DNA of 32,238 nucleotides. It comes from an uncultured bacterium (GTDB lineage Bacteria > Bacillota > Clostridia > Oscillospirales > CAG-272). The position numbers and the translations under genes are program-made. Below the pieces are notes generated by a model that saw nothing but the letters and a program-made list of their open reading frames with translations, did not search any database and was not told the origin of the DNA. The stretch lies in the NCBI GenBank assembly GCA_945920215.1, contig CAMEJM010000016.1, positions 1 to 32,238 of the forward strand, read 5' to 3'. Position 1 is the first letter of the stretch; every line of letters starts with the position of its first letter. Of this stretch, positions 15,366 to 26,398 are shown piece after piece.

Positions 15366-16234
15366 AAGAGAAACAGAAAACACCGCAGGCTACTGCTTCG
15401 TACTGCCTTCCGGCGCGTCAGCGCACAGAGGTGATTTTGCTCCGCGGTGCCGCGTATTTGGGCGCCGCCTTGACCTGTATCGTGCTGGCGAGTATCCTGA
15501 TTTATATTCTGATAAAGGGCGTGCCGCACATCAGACCCAGCCTTTTTTCGCCGCACTATACCAGCGAAAACGTTTCCTTGTTTCCCGCGCTGGTCAACAC
15601 CCTTACCATGACGGGGCTGACCCTCTTGATTGCGGTGCCGCTCGGAGTCGGGGCGGCGATTTACCTTGTAGAATACGCAAGCCGCAGCAATAAACTCATT
15701 CCCGTGATCCGCCTGACGACCGAAACCCTATCCGGCATTCCGTCTATCGTATTCGGTCTGTTCGGCTTTCTTCTGTTCGTCACCGCGTGCAAATGGGGGT
15801 ACTCCATGCTGGCAGGATCCCTGACGCTTGCCATGATGATACTGCCGCTGATCATCCGTTCCACCGAGGAGGCGCTGCGGGCGGTGCCCGATACTTACCG
15901 GGAAGGCAGCTTTGGTCTGGGGGCGGGGAAGTTGCGCACGGTGTTCCGCGTCGTGCTCCCCTCGGCGGTGCCGGGAATTCTGGCGGGCGTCATTCTTGCA
16001 ATCGGGCGCATCGTCGGCGAGACGGCGGCGCTGATCTACACGGCGGGCAGCGTGGCGCAGATCCCGAAGAATCTGCTCGGCTCCGGCAGAACGCTTGCCA
16101 TTCACATGTACGCTCTGTGGACGGAGGGGCTGAATACCGACGAGGCGTATGCCACCGCGGTAGTTCTGCTCGTTATCGTCACGCTTCTGAACCTGCTTTC
16201 CACCACTTTGGCAAAACGACTGCGGAGGGGATAA
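15362..16234 (+). CDS. pstA: Phosphate ABC transporter permease PstA
   Basis: 290 aa partner permease of PstC. Six membrane segments; [16 protein letters not shown], the coupling loop [17 protein letters not shown] and [16 protein letters not shown] are family-typical. ATGA overlap with pstC (15362-15365) implies translational coupling, and GGAGGG lies inside the pstC end. The stop is 1 nt before the pstB ATG. Nothing unusual in length or motifs. Confidence 0.95.
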   Translation: MKEKQKTPQATASYCLPARQRTEVILLRGAAYLGAALTCIVLASILIYILIKGVPHIRPSLFSPHYTSENVSLFPALVNTLTMTGLTLLIAVPLGVGAAIYLVEYASRSNKLIPVIRLTTETLSGIPSIVFGLFGFLLFVTACKWGYSMLAGSLTLAMMILPLIIRSTEEALRAVPDTYREGSFGLGAGKLRTVFRVVLPSAVPGILAGVILAIGRIVGETAALIYTAGSVAQIPKNLLGSGRTLAIHMYALWTEGLNTDEAYATAVVLLVIVTLLNLLSTTLAKRLRRG

Positions 16235-16235
16235 T

Positions 16236-16985
16236 ATGGACAAATTTCAAATACAATCGCTGAACCTTTATTACGAACGCTTTCATGCGTTAAAAAATGT
16301 GTCTCTCGACATTCCGCAAAATCAGATCACCGCTTTCATCGGTCCCTCCGGCTGCGGAAAATCCACGCTTCTGAAAACCCTGAACCGCATGAACGATCTG
16401 GTGCAGGGCTGTCGCATCGAGGGAAAGGTGCTGTTGGACGGAGAGGATATCTATGACCGCATGGATCCCAATGTTCTGCGCCGCCGCGTGGGAATGGTGT
16501 TTCAGAAGCCGAATCCGTTCCCCATGAGCGTTTACGACAACGTCGCATACGGACCCCGCACGCACGGCGTGAAAGGGAAGGCGGAACTCGATGAAATCGT
16601 GGAAAAATCCCTGCGCGGCGCCGCCATTTGGGACGAACTCAAGGACAGACTCAAGAAATCCGCCCTCGGACTCTCCGGCGGGCAGCAGCAGCGCCTGTGT
16701 ATCGCCCGCGCGCTCGCGGTAGAGCCGGAGGTACTGCTCATGGATGAGCCGACAAGCGCCCTCGACCCGGTTTCCACGGGCAAAATCGAGGACCTTGCGC
16801 TGGAACTCAAAGAGAAGTATACCATTGTCATTGTGACCCATAATATGCAGCAGGCAACCCGCATTTCCGACCGTACCGCTTTCTTTTTGCTCGGCGAAGT
16901 GATTGAGTGCGGAGAGACCGAACAAATCTTCTCTCTGCCGCGGGACAAACGCACCGAGGACTATATTACCGGGCGCTTCGGATAA
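16236..16985 (+). CDS. pstB: Phosphate ABC transporter ATPase PstB
   Basis: 249 aa cytosolic ATPase that powers PstCA. Walker [10 protein letters not shown] (about 34-42), Q-loop in [14 protein letters not shown] signature [16 protein letters not shown], Walker [13 protein letters not shown] and the switch His in IVTHNMQQA. The NPFPMS and RISDRTAFF segments are PstB-specific within the ABC family. GGAGGGG precedes the start. The length is the usual 250. Confidence 0.97.
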   Translation: MDKFQIQSLNLYYERFHALKNVSLDIPQNQITAFIGPSGCGKSTLLKTLNRMNDLVQGCRIEGKVLLDGEDIYDRMDPNVLRRRVGMVFQKPNPFPMSVYDNVAYGPRTHGVKGKAELDEIVEKSLRGAAIWDELKDRLKKSALGLSGGQQQRLCIARALAVEPEVLLMDEPTSALDPVSTGKIEDLALELKEKYTIVIVTHNMQQATRISDRTAFFLLGEVIECGETEQIFSLPRDKRTEDYITGRFG

Positions 16986-17033
16986 TGGGGAGATGCCTGT
17001 GTTTTACGGCAACACGCCGTTATGGAGGGAAAA

Positions 17034-17684
17034 ATGAGAGCAAATTTCGACAAACAGCTGGAAGAGTTGAACCGTGAATTGACAGAAATGGGCGCCCGCT
17101 GTGAGGATGCCATCGCCGCCTCGGTGAAAGCCTTGCTCGGCGGCGGGGCGGAACTGGCGGCAAAGGCGGAGGAATACGAGCGCGAAATTGACCGCATGGA
17201 ACGCAGGATAGAGGATTTGTGTATGCGTCTGCTTCTCCAGCAGCAGCCGGTTGCCCACGATTTACGCACCATTTCCTCGGCATTGAAAATGATTACGGAT
17301 ATGGAGCGCATCGGCGACCAGGCGGCGGATATTGCGGAGCTGGTCGGCGTAGCCGAAATATCGAAGTATGAGGGCGCGGGGCACATCAACGAGATGGCGA
17401 CGGCGGCGATCCGCATGGTGACGGACAGCGTGCGGGCGTTCGTTGCCCGGGATCTCACGCTGGCACGCCGGGTGATTGAAGCAGACGATAACGTCGACAA
17501 TCTGTTCACACAGGTGAAAGGCGATTTGGTGAAGTATATCGTTGAGGCACCCGCGCGGGGAGAAGCCGCCATAGATATTCTCATGATAGCCAAGTACCTC
17601 GAACGCATCGCGGATCACGCGACCAATATTGCCGAGTGGGTGGAGTATTCCATCACCGGTATTCATTGTGAGGAGGCGGAGTAA
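17034..17684 (+). CDS. phoU: Phosphate transport regulator PhoU
   Basis: 216 aa all-helical protein built from two related three-helix halves, each with the metal-binding E/DxxxD type pattern (MERIGDQAADIAE near residue 90; LERIADHATNIAEWVEY near 190). PhoU binds PstB and the PhoR kinase and damps the Pho response and phosphate uptake when phosphate is ample. Start set at 17034, directly after GGAGGG; an ATG 12 bp earlier overlaps that site. Last gene of the pst operon: its stop codon lies in the loop of the terminator hairpin. No PhoR/PhoP pair adjoins the operon. Confidence 0.95.
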   Translation: MRANFDKQLEELNRELTEMGARCEDAIAASVKALLGGGAELAAKAEEYEREIDRMERRIEDLCMRLLLQQQPVAHDLRTISSALKMITDMERIGDQAADIAELVGVAEISKYEGAGHINEMATAAIRMVTDSVRAFVARDLTLARRVIEADDNVDNLFTQVKGDLVKYIVEAPARGEAAIDILMIAKYLERIADHATNIAEWVEYSITGIHCEEAE

Positions 17685-17698
17685 TTCCGTCTCCTTTT
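17672..17698 (+). terminator. Terminator of the pst operon, overlapping the phoU stop
   Basis: GGAGGCGGA (17672-17680) pairs with TCCGTCTCC (17686-17694), with one wobble, around a loop holding the TAA stop; TTTT follows. Confidence 0.72.
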
Positions 17699-17740
17699 GC
17701 CTTTCGACGCGCTTCAGTCGGACAATATTTTACAGAACGG

Positions 17741-17769
17741 TTGACAAAAAGAAATTTGCGTGGTATGAT
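17741..17769 (+). promoter_or_regulatory. Promoter of the Mn riboswitch-mntP unit
   Basis: TTGACA (17741-17746), 17 bp, TATGAT (17764-17769). Transcription would start near 17776, immediately before the first riboswitch helix. Confidence 0.85.
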
Positions 17770-17777
17770 ACACCTAT

Positions 17778-17927
17778 CCGTGAGGGAGTAATTAGCGCAT
17801 TTTGCGTGGCAAGTCAACATCCTGACCCTTGGCGGTCTGGCTTGTCTTAAATAATGAGACTCATGTGCAGCCCCGCTGTACCTGTGTCGTATCGGTCAGG
17901 TGCAGGCTGCACCTGATTTATTTTTTT
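17778..17927 (+). promoter_or_regulatory. yybP-ykoY-type manganese riboswitch with transcriptional switch
   Basis: The leader before mntP has the marks of the yybP-ykoY class: GAGGGAGTAA near the 5' end, an AGTCAACATCCTGACC stretch, and CTTGTCTTAA before a closing helix P1 (CGTGAG 17779-17784 with CTCATG 17860-17865). Downstream are three mutually exclusive stems. Terminator: CAGGTGCAG (17897-17905) with CTGCACCTG (17907-17915), then ATTTA and T7. Antiterminator: CTGTACCTG (17876-17884) with the same CAGGTGCAG. Anti-antiterminator: GTGCAGC (17865-17871) with GCTGTAC (17875-17881). In this class Mn2+ binding turns expression on, so high Mn should favour the antiterminator. Confidence 0.88.
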
Positions 17928-17942
17928 GTGGCGAGGATTGAC

Positions 17943-18530
17943 ATGAGTATTTGGGAATTGATTTTGCTTGCCGTCGGGCTTTCCATGGACGCCTACGCGG
18001 TTTCCATCTGTAAGGGGCTTGCGCTCAAGAAAGTGAATTTCCCAAATATGCTGGTGGTCGGGCTGTGGTTCGGCGGTTTTCAGGCGCTGATGCCCATGCT
18101 CGGGTATCTGCTGGGGACCACCTTCGCGAAATACATTGAAAGCATTGACCATTGGATTGCTTTTATTCTCCTGCTGCTCATCGGCGGCAACATGATTCGC
18201 GAGGCGATTTTTGACCGCGGAGCGGAGGAGACGGGAGAAGCGGACGCTTCTCTCGCGCCGCTTTCCATGTTGATTCTGGCAGTCGCGACGAGCATTGACG
18301 CGCTCGCGGTCGGGATCACCTTTTCCACCCTCATTGCCGATATTCCGCACCTGATTTTCGCGGTGGCGTCCATCGGCGTCATCACCTGCGCGCTGTCCTG
18401 TGTCGGGGTCAAGCTCGGCACCCTGTTCGGCGCCCGCTTCAAGAGCAAGGCGGAGATCCTCGGCGGCGTGATTCTGGTACTGCTCGGCGTCAAAATCCTG
18501 TTGGAGCATTTGGGAGTGATCTCTTTCTGA
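17943..18530 (+). CDS. mntP: Manganese efflux pump MntP
   Basis: 195 aa, six membrane segments, two related halves. Each half holds the family motif: GLSMDAYAVSICKGLA with Asp16 and ATSIDALAVGITF with Asp119. In the E. coli protein (188 aa) the matching Asp16 and Asp118 are needed for Mn export. Start at 17943, with GCGAGG six bases upstream; the open frame begins earlier but runs back through the riboswitch, so that extension is not real. Expression is controlled by the riboswitch at 17778. It lowers cytosolic Mn2+ in excess. Confidence 0.95.
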   Translation: MSIWELILLAVGLSMDAYAVSICKGLALKKVNFPNMLVVGLWFGGFQALMPMLGYLLGTTFAKYIESIDHWIAFILLLLIGGNMIREAIFDRGAEETGEADASLAPLSMLILAVATSIDALAVGITFSTLIADIPHLIFAVASIGVITCALSCVGVKLGTLFGARFKSKAEILGGVILVLLGVKILLEHLGVISF

Positions 18531-18544
18531 CGGAAAAGTGCTCC

Positions 18545-18563
18545 GCGGCGCGGCAAGCGCCGC
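18545..18563. other. GC-rich hairpin between mntP and the Ca ATPase gene
   Basis: GCGGCGC (18545-18551) and GCGCCGC (18557-18563) around GGCAA. No T run follows on the plus strand, so termination is doubtful; it may be an mRNA 3'-end stabiliser for mntP or an attenuator. Confidence 0.4.
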
Positions 18564-18630
18564 AAATGGAATGAAAGGCTATCTATTTCAGCATATATAT
18601 AAGTATATCAGTTAAAGGAGTAAAAACGGA

Positions 18631-21342
<2,712 letters not shown>

Positions 21343-21368
21343 GGAATAATCCACCTTTCATGAAAAGT

Positions 21369-21400
21369 AAAAGGCGCGCAGCCGTGGCTGCGCGCCTTTT
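21369..21400. terminator. Perfect bidirectional terminator after the Ca ATPase gene
   Basis: AAAAGGCGCGCAGCC (21369-21383) and GGCTGCGCGCCTTTT (21386-21400) are exact complements. It lies between convergent genes ending at 21342 (plus) and 21509 (minus), so it serves both strands. Confidence 0.92.
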
Positions 21401-21508
21401 CAAATGCCCGCCGGGAAACGGCGCGGGCGGGAAAGCGAAGAAACTCGCTTTTTATTCGAGAACCGGTTTCGGGGTTCTGTTCGATTGTTTGTAAAAGTAG
21501 GGGGAAAC

Positions 21509-22690
21509 TTAACGCCCGCTTTTCAGGTCTGCGATCATCTGTCCGATCCGCTCCAGCGCGCGGTCAATGTGCTGAATGGAGTAGGCGTACGAAATGCGGG
21601 CGAAGCCCTCGCCGCAGCTGCCGAACGCCGTGCCGGGCACAATGGCAACCTTGTAATCGTAAAGCAGTTTTTCACAGAACTGCTCGCTGGTCATGCCGAA
21701 GCCGGATATGTTCGGAAAGACGTAGAATGCGCCGCGCGGTTCAAAGCAGTCCAGCCCCAGCGCGCGCAGTTTGTGGACAATATACTTGCGGCGGCGGTTG
21801 TATTCTTCCGCCATCATCTCAATATCAGGGTCGCCGTTTTGCAGCGCCTCTATGGCGCCGAACTGCGCCGTCGTAGGGGCGCACATAATGCCGTATTGAT
21901 GGATTTTGAAAATCTCATGCACAATAGGAGCAGGCGCCGCCAGGTAACCCAGGCGCCACCCCGTCATGGCATAGGATTTGGAAAAACCGCTCACCACCAC
22001 CGTGCGCTCCCACATATCGGGAAGCGTGGCAATGGAAACATGGCGCGCCCCGTAGGTCAGCTCTGCGTAAATTTCGTCCGAGAGAACCATGATGTTGGTG
22101 CCGCGCAGAACCTCGGCTATCTTCTCCAGGTCCTCGCGGGTCATCACGGCGCCTGTGGGGTTGTTCGGGAACGGCAGAATCAGGAGCTTGGTCCGCTCGG
22201 TGACGGCGGCGCGCAGCAGTGCGGGCGTGAGTTTGAATTCATCCTCCTCACGCGTCGTAACAATGACCGGCTTGCCGCCCGCCAGTGTGACGAGAGGCTC
22301 ATAACAGACAAAACAGGGTTCCGGGATGATGACTTCGTCGCCCGGGTCCACAAGACCGCGGACGGCAAGATCGATCGCCTCACTGCCGCCGACGGTGACA
22401 AGCAGTTCGTCTTTTGCGCGGTAGTGCAGGTCAAAGCGGCGTTCGAGATACGCCGAGAGTTCCCGGCGCAGCTCTATCAGACCGCTGTTTGAGGTGTAAT
22501 AGGTTTTGCCCGCTTCCAGGCTTTCAATGGCGGCGGAGCGGATATGCCAGGGCGTTACAAAGTCCGGCTGCCCTACGGTCAGGGAAACCACGTCCTTCAT
22601 TTCATCCAGCAGGTCAAAGAACTTGCGAATGCCGGACGGGTTGATTTCCCGAACCCGGTGGCCCAGGACCGATTGATAGTCAAAGCTCAC
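21509..22690 (-). CDS. Class I/II PLP-dependent aminotransferase
   Basis: 393 aa fold-type I aminotransferase. Family motifs: GQPDF (40-44), YTSNSGL, PFPNNPTGAV (173-182), SDEIY with Asp205, and the PLP lysine Lys238 in SGFSKSYAMTGWRLGY. It is of the aspartate/aromatic/PatA-like Igamma subgroup; the donor-acceptor pair cannot be read reliably. The start codon is GTG (complement of 22688-22690), overlapping the stop of the upstream Lrp-type gene as GTGA, with AGAGGAA ahead of it. The operon with an amino-acid-sensing regulator suggests a role in amino acid metabolism controlled by that regulator. Confidence 0.93.
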   Translation of the reverse strand: MSFDYQSVLGHRVREINPSGIRKFFDLLDEMKDVVSLTVGQPDFVTPWHIRSAAIESLEAGKTYYTSNSGLIELRRELSAYLERRFDLHYRAKDELLVTVGGSEAIDLAVRGLVDPGDEVIIPEPCFVCYEPLVTLAGGKPVIVTTREEDEFKLTPALLRAAVTERTKLLILPFPNNPTGAVMTREDLEKIAEVLRGTNIMVLSDEIYAELTYGARHVSIATLPDMWERTVVVSGFSKSYAMTGWRLGYLAAPAPIVHEIFKIHQYGIMCAPTTAQFGAIEALQNGDPDIEMMAEEYNRRRKYIVHKLRALGLDCFEPRGAFYVFPNISGFGMTSEQFCEKLLYDYKVAIVPGTAFGSCGEGFARISYAYSIQHIDRALERIGQMIADLKSGR

Positions 22691-23163
22691 AGAATGTTTC
22701 CTCTCTCATCCTGAACTGCGGGGCCGTAAATAACGCCCTTGTCTTTGTATTTGCGCAGAACAAAGTGCGTCGCGGTGGAAATGACGTCCTCGATCGGAGC
22801 CAGCTTCCGCGCCACAAAGTAGGCGACCTCTTTCATGGTGCGCCCTTCAATCAGCACCGCGAGGTCAAAGCCGCCGGACATCAGGTACAGGCTTTGCACC
22901 TCCGGGAAGTTGTAGATTTTCTCCGCCACGCGGTCAAAGCCGCGGTCACGCTGCGGCGCGATCTTGATTTCGATCAGGGCGCTGACATATTCGCGGTCGG
23001 TTTTATCCCAGTCGATCAAAGTCTTGTAGCCGAGGATAATTCCCTCCGCTTCATAGTCGGCTATCATGCGGCGGATGTCGCCTTCCTCTTTGTCGCACAT
23101 CAGCGCGATCTGCGCGGGGGTGAGTCGACTGTCATCTTCCAAAAGACGAAGAATGGTATTCAT
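22687..23163 (-). CDS. Lrp/AsnC-family transcriptional regulator
   Basis: 158 aa. An N-terminal winged helix (about 5-50: LEDDSRLTPAQIALMCDKEE) reads DNA; the C-terminal RAM/ACT-like domain (about 60-140: EYVSALIEIKI, VQSLYLMSGGFDLAVLIEG) binds an amino acid and makes the octamer. ATG at 23163 with AAAGGAG six bases upstream. It is co-transcribed and overlaps by 4 bp with the aminotransferase, a common arrangement in which the regulator senses the substrate or product of its partner enzyme. It transcribes divergently from the ACT/UPF0210 pair. Confidence 0.93.
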   Translation of the reverse strand: MNTILRLLEDDSRLTPAQIALMCDKEEGDIRRMIADYEAEGIILGYKTLIDWDKTDREYVSALIEIKIAPQRDRGFDRVAEKIYNFPEVQSLYLMSGGFDLAVLIEGRTMKEVAYFVARKLAPIEDVISTATHFVLRKYKDKGVIYGPAVQDERGNIL

Positions 23164-23264
23164 GGTGGCTCCTTTCGTTGTGCCGTAATATGTCGCCGGA
23201 AAGTGCGGGGATCCGCGGCGCGCAGGGCATGAAAAGCCGGGGCGCCGGAAGATAAATATATGCT

Positions 23265-23293
23265 ATTATAGTACGAAATACTGCTTTCGGCAA
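23265..23293 (-). promoter_or_regulatory. Promoter of the Lrp-aminotransferase operon
   Basis: Minus-strand TTGCCG (complement of 23288-23293), 17 bp, perfect TATAAT (complement of 23265-23270). Leader about 95 nt. Confidence 0.75.
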
Positions 23294-23384
23294 GTCATTT
23301 TTGTGAAAAAGTGTGCGCAGATGCCGCTGTACTCCCCGATTTTCCCGCAAATAAGAGAAAAAATCTCTCCTGTGTGTTTTTTTC

Positions 23385-23413
23385 TTGCCTAAAACGTCAA
23401 AAGGTTGTATAAT
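23385..23413 (+). promoter_or_regulatory. Promoter of the UPF0237-UPF0210 operon
   Basis: TTGCCT (23385-23390), 17 bp, perfect TATAAT (23408-23413). Leader about 35 nt to the ATG at 23454. Confidence 0.78.
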
Positions 23414-23453
23414 AATGACATTAACAATTATTTTAGAAAAGCAGGAAGAAAAA

Positions 23454-23723
23454 ATGAAAGCAGTTATCACTGTCACCGGCCGCGACAGCGTCGGGATCAT
23501 TGCGGCGGTTTCCGCCTACTGTGCTGAAAGATCCGTCAACATTCAGGATATTTCGCAAAGCGTTCTTTCGGAATTTTTTGCCATGATCATGCTGACCGAT
23601 ATTGACAGCATGAAAGGTACGTTTGCGGACTTTGCGGACGGTTTGGCAGAGCTCGGACGTAAAAGAGGACTTGATATACGTGCGATGCACGAAGACATTT
23701 TCAATACGATGCATCATGTTTGA
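23454..23723 (+). CDS. ACT-domain protein, UPF0237 family
   Basis: 89 aa, a single ACT domain: beta strand MKAVITVTGRDSVGIIAAVS, then the helix YCAERSVNIQDISQSV, strand FAMIMLTDI, and second helix. The GRDSVGI turn is the usual ligand-binding edge of ACT domains, which sense amino acids. Start at 23454 with AGGAAG upstream; the frame extends 23 codons back through the promoter, which is not real coding. The stop is 15 bp before the UPF0210 gene, its usual partner in Firmicutes. It probably gives that protein amino acid control. No biochemical role is established that I know of. Confidence 0.9.
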   Translation: MKAVITVTGRDSVGIIAAVSAYCAERSVNIQDISQSVLSEFFAMIMLTDIDSMKGTFADFADGLAELGRKRGLDIRAMHEDIFNTMHHV

Positions 23724-23738
23724 TTTGGGGGACGTCTT

Positions 23739-25097
23739 ATGCTGAATACAGCTGATATTCTGGAAACCATCCAGATGATTCGGGAAGAAAACCTGGACAT
23801 CCGTACCATTACGATGGGGATATCCCTTTGGGATTGTGTCAGCGAGGACGAAAAGCGTTTTTCCGATAAGATTTACGATAAAATCACCCGCACCGCGGAG
23901 CGCCTTGTGGCAGTGGGGCAGGACATCGAAAAAACTTACGGGATTCCGATCGTTCACAAGCGCGTGTCCGTCACGCCGCTGTCTCTGGTGGGAGGGGCTT
24001 TGTCGCCCGACGGATATGTCCGCGCCGCACACGCCCTGCAAAGAGCCGCCGAAACGCTGGGGATCAATTTTATCGGCGGCTTTTCCGCCCTTGTACATAA
24101 GGGAATGACGAACAGCGCCGCCAATCTGATCGCGGCGATTCCGCAGGCGCTCTCGGAAACCGAGCTTGTCTGCTCCTCCGTCAATGTCGCCACCACCAAG
24201 GCGGGCATTAACATGGACGCCATCCGTCTCATGGGCAGCACCATTCGCAAGACCGCTTCTCTGACGGCTGACCGCAATTCCATCGGCTGCGCCAAGCTTG
24301 TGGTGTTTGCCAATGCGCCGGAGGATAACCCCTTTATGGCAGGCGCCTTCCACGGCGTCGGAGAGCCGGAGAACGTCATCAACGTCGGCGTTTCCGGTCC
24401 CGGTGTGGTCAGCTCCGCCATCAAGCGTGCGGGAGACTGCGATCTTTCCGTGCTGGCGGAGGTCATCAAAAAAACCGCGTTCAAGATTACACGCGTCGGT
24501 CAGTTGGTCGCGACGGAAGCGGCGAAACGCCTCGGCGTGCCGTTCGGGATTGTCGACCTGTCCCTGGCGCCTACCCCGGCAGTGGGGGATTCCGTGGCGC
24601 ATATTCTTGAGGATATGGGTCTTGAAAGCTGCGGCGCACACGGGACTACCGCCTGCCTCGCCATGCTCAACGACGCGGTGAAGAAAGGCGGCGTGATGGC
24701 GTCCGGCCATGTCGGCGGCCTTTCCGGCGCGTTTATCCCCGTTTCCGAGGACGCAGGCATGATTGCCGCGGTGGAGCGCGGTGCGCTCTCCATTGAAAAG
24801 CTGGAAGCCATGACAGCGGTTTGCTCCGTGGGTTTGGATATGATTGCCGTCCCGGGAGATACGCCGGAGGACGTCATCTGCGGAATTATCGCGGACGAGA
24901 TTTCCATCGGGGTGGTCAACACAAAGACAACGGCAGTCCGCGTCATTCCCGCAGTCGGGAAAACCGCGGGTGACAGCGTGGACTTCGGCGGTCTGCTCGG
25001 CACCGCGCCCATTATGCCTCTGCGCGCATATTCCCCCGCGAAATTCATTTCCCGCGGCGGCAGAATTCCGGCGCCGATACACAGCCTCAAGAACTGA
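23739..25097 (+). CDS. UPF0210 (DUF711, PFL-like fold) family protein
   Basis: 452 aa, the full family length. Recognised by [13 protein letters not shown] at the start, [13 protein letters not shown] near residue 75, [35 protein letters not shown] and GSHGT-type segments (here [20 protein letters not shown]), ending [17 protein letters not shown]. Structures in this family resemble the pyruvate-formate-lyase/ribonucleotide-reductase barrel, but no radical glycine motif is evident to me. Function unknown; the ACT partner points to amino acid metabolism. GGGGGA precedes the ATG. Confidence 0.92.
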   Translation: MLNTADILETIQMIREENLDIRTITMGISLWDCVSEDEKRFSDKIYDKITRTAERLVAVGQDIEKTYGIPIVHKRVSVTPLSLVGGALSPDGYVRAAHALQRAAETLGINFIGGFSALVHKGMTNSAANLIAAIPQALSETELVCSSVNVATTKAGINMDAIRLMGSTIRKTASLTADRNSIGCAKLVVFANAPEDNPFMAGAFHGVGEPENVINVGVSGPGVVSSAIKRAGDCDLSVLAEVIKKTAFKITRVGQLVATEAAKRLGVPFGIVDLSLAPTPAVGDSVAHILEDMGLESCGAHGTTACLAMLNDAVKKGGVMASGHVGGLSGAFIPVSEDAGMIAAVERGALSIEKLEAMTAVCSVGLDMIAVPGDTPEDVICGIIADEISIGVVNTKTTAVRVIPAVGKTAGDSVDFGGLLGTAPIMPLRAYSPAKFISRGGRIPAPIHSLKN

Positions 25098-25186
25098 GAA
25101 TGCGACACGCGCGGGTGCGGATTTCCTTTGCCGGCACATTGCTTCGCAGGCGAGCCATACGGCTTGTACCAATCAATTCAGACGAA

Positions 25187-25221
25187 AACGGACGCGGCAA
25201 AAACCGCGCCCGTTCTTTGTT
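25187..25221. terminator. Terminator shared by the UPF0210 and kinase genes
   Basis: AACGG-A-CGCGG (25187-25197) pairs with CCGCG-C-CCGTT (25204-25214) around CAAAAA with one internal mismatch, followed by CTTTGTTT. It lies between convergent genes. Confidence 0.75.
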
Positions 25222-25225
25222 TATG

Positions 25226-26398
25226 TCAGCGTTTTTCCTCTGTCGGCAACGCCTCTTTGTCGGATTGCCGAGCGCGCGCCTTGTCGCTTTTCAAAGCGCC
25301 TTTTTTATGCGGGTGAGTCATGGAGGCAGGCGCCAGAGGTTCCGGCTGCGGCTTCGGCAGGGAGACAAAAAACGTCGAGCCTTGGTTTTCCCGGCTGCTG
25401 ACGCGGATGCTTCCTCCGCACAGGTCGACAATGCGTTTGACAAGCGCAAGCCCAAGCCCGTTGCCGACGGATTTATGGGAGGTGTCGCCCTGATAGAATT
25501 TTTCAAAGATATGCTTTTGCGTTTCGGGGCTCATACCGATGCCGTCATCGGAAATCATAACGTGCACGTTTTCCTCATCCTCATCGCACAGTACTTCGAT
25601 TTTGCCGCCGCGGAAACTGTATTTGATGGCGTTGGAGAGCAGGTTGGTCCAGACCACCGAAAGCATTTCCGCGTTCGTGGTATACTGTACCTCGTCAAGT
25701 TCCAGAATCAGTTCGATCTCCTTTTCGCTCCATTCCTTTTCGAGCAGTACCAGACAGTGGCGGAGCTGTTCGTCAAGGGAGAAAGTGGTGGGGGAGCTGA
25801 CGATCTCCTGATTCTCAAAACGCGAGAGCAGAAGAATGTTGGTCGAAAGGCGTGTCAGACGGTCGCACTCGTCGATGATAATTTGGATATACTCGTCCTT
25901 TTTCGCAGGATCCAAATCCGGGTTTTGCAACTCTTTTGCGAAACCGCGGATAGAGACAATCGGGGTTTTGAATTCGTGGGAGAAATAGTTGATGAAGTCG
26001 TTGCGGAAAATTTCGGTGTTGGACAGTTCCTGCGCCATGTTGTTGTAGGAACGGATCAGGTCGCCGAATTCGCCGTGATGCCCTTTCTCATTCACGCGGA
26101 TGGAGAAATTCCCGCGGGAAACCTGCTCCGCGGCGTAGGAAAGCTCCTCGGTGGTTTTCAGCCACAGCTTGGAGAACGCGAAAGAAAACAGTGCGCCCAG
26201 CAGAAGCGAGAATAAGAGAGTCACCCAAATGTAGCGGGCGTTGCCTTCCCCCAGATGGCTCGCCACAAACGGGATCTTGTACACCGCAAAACTGACGCCC
26301 GCCGTAATCGCGCCGGAAGCCAGCATAATGGCAAACATGAATAAGACCAGAGAAAAGCGTACGCTCCACCACGGTCTGCTTTTTTTAGGTTCTTTCAT
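25226..26398 (-). CDS. Sensor histidine kinase (HAMP-HisKA-HATPase)
   Basis: 390 aa. Two membrane helices (about 16-38 and 57-80) enclose a very short external loop of roughly 18 residues, so it probably senses through the membrane or a partner protein. HAMP about 73-125; HisKA with His141 in FSHEFKTP; ATPase N-box NLLSNAIKYS (Asn256), DDGIGM and GNGLGLALVKRI. A charged, Pro/Lys-rich tail of about 40 residues follows the catalytic domain. The start is at 26398 and overlaps the response regulator by 14 bp. The signal is unknown; the small sensor loop resembles intramembrane-sensing kinases of cell-envelope stress systems. Confidence 0.92.
   Translation of the reverse strand: MKEPKKSRPWWSVRFSLVLFMFAIMLASGAITAGVSFAVYKIPFVASHLGEGNARYIWVTLLFSLLLGALFSFAFSKLWLKTTEELSYAAEQVSRGNFSIRVNEKGHHGEFGDLIRSYNNMAQELSNTEIFRNDFINYFSHEFKTPIVSIRGFAKELQNPDLDPAKKDEYIQIIIDECDRLTRLSTNILLLSRFENQEIVSSPTTFSLDEQLRHCLVLLEKEWSEKEIELILELDEVQYTTNAEMLSVVWTNLLSNAIKYSFRGGKIEVLCDEDEENVHVMISDDGIGMSPETQKHIFEKFYQGDTSHKSVGNGLGLALVKRIVDLCGGSIRVSSRENQGSTFFVSLPKPQPEPLAPASMTHPHKKGALKSDKARARQSDKEALPTEEKR

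Noticed and set aside
18545-18563. Terminator of mntP
   Set aside because: A stable stem but no T run on either strand; kept only as an unassigned hairpin.
21404-22492. A 362-aa frame opposite the aminotransferase
   Set aside because: Antisense shadow of a gene with complete motifs; no ribosome site, and it begins in the terminator stem region.
23433-25172. A 579-aa frame opposite the UPF0237/UPF0210 genes
   Set aside because: It covers two recognised genes and a terminator in antisense; composition is His/Arg/Gly-rich without any motif.
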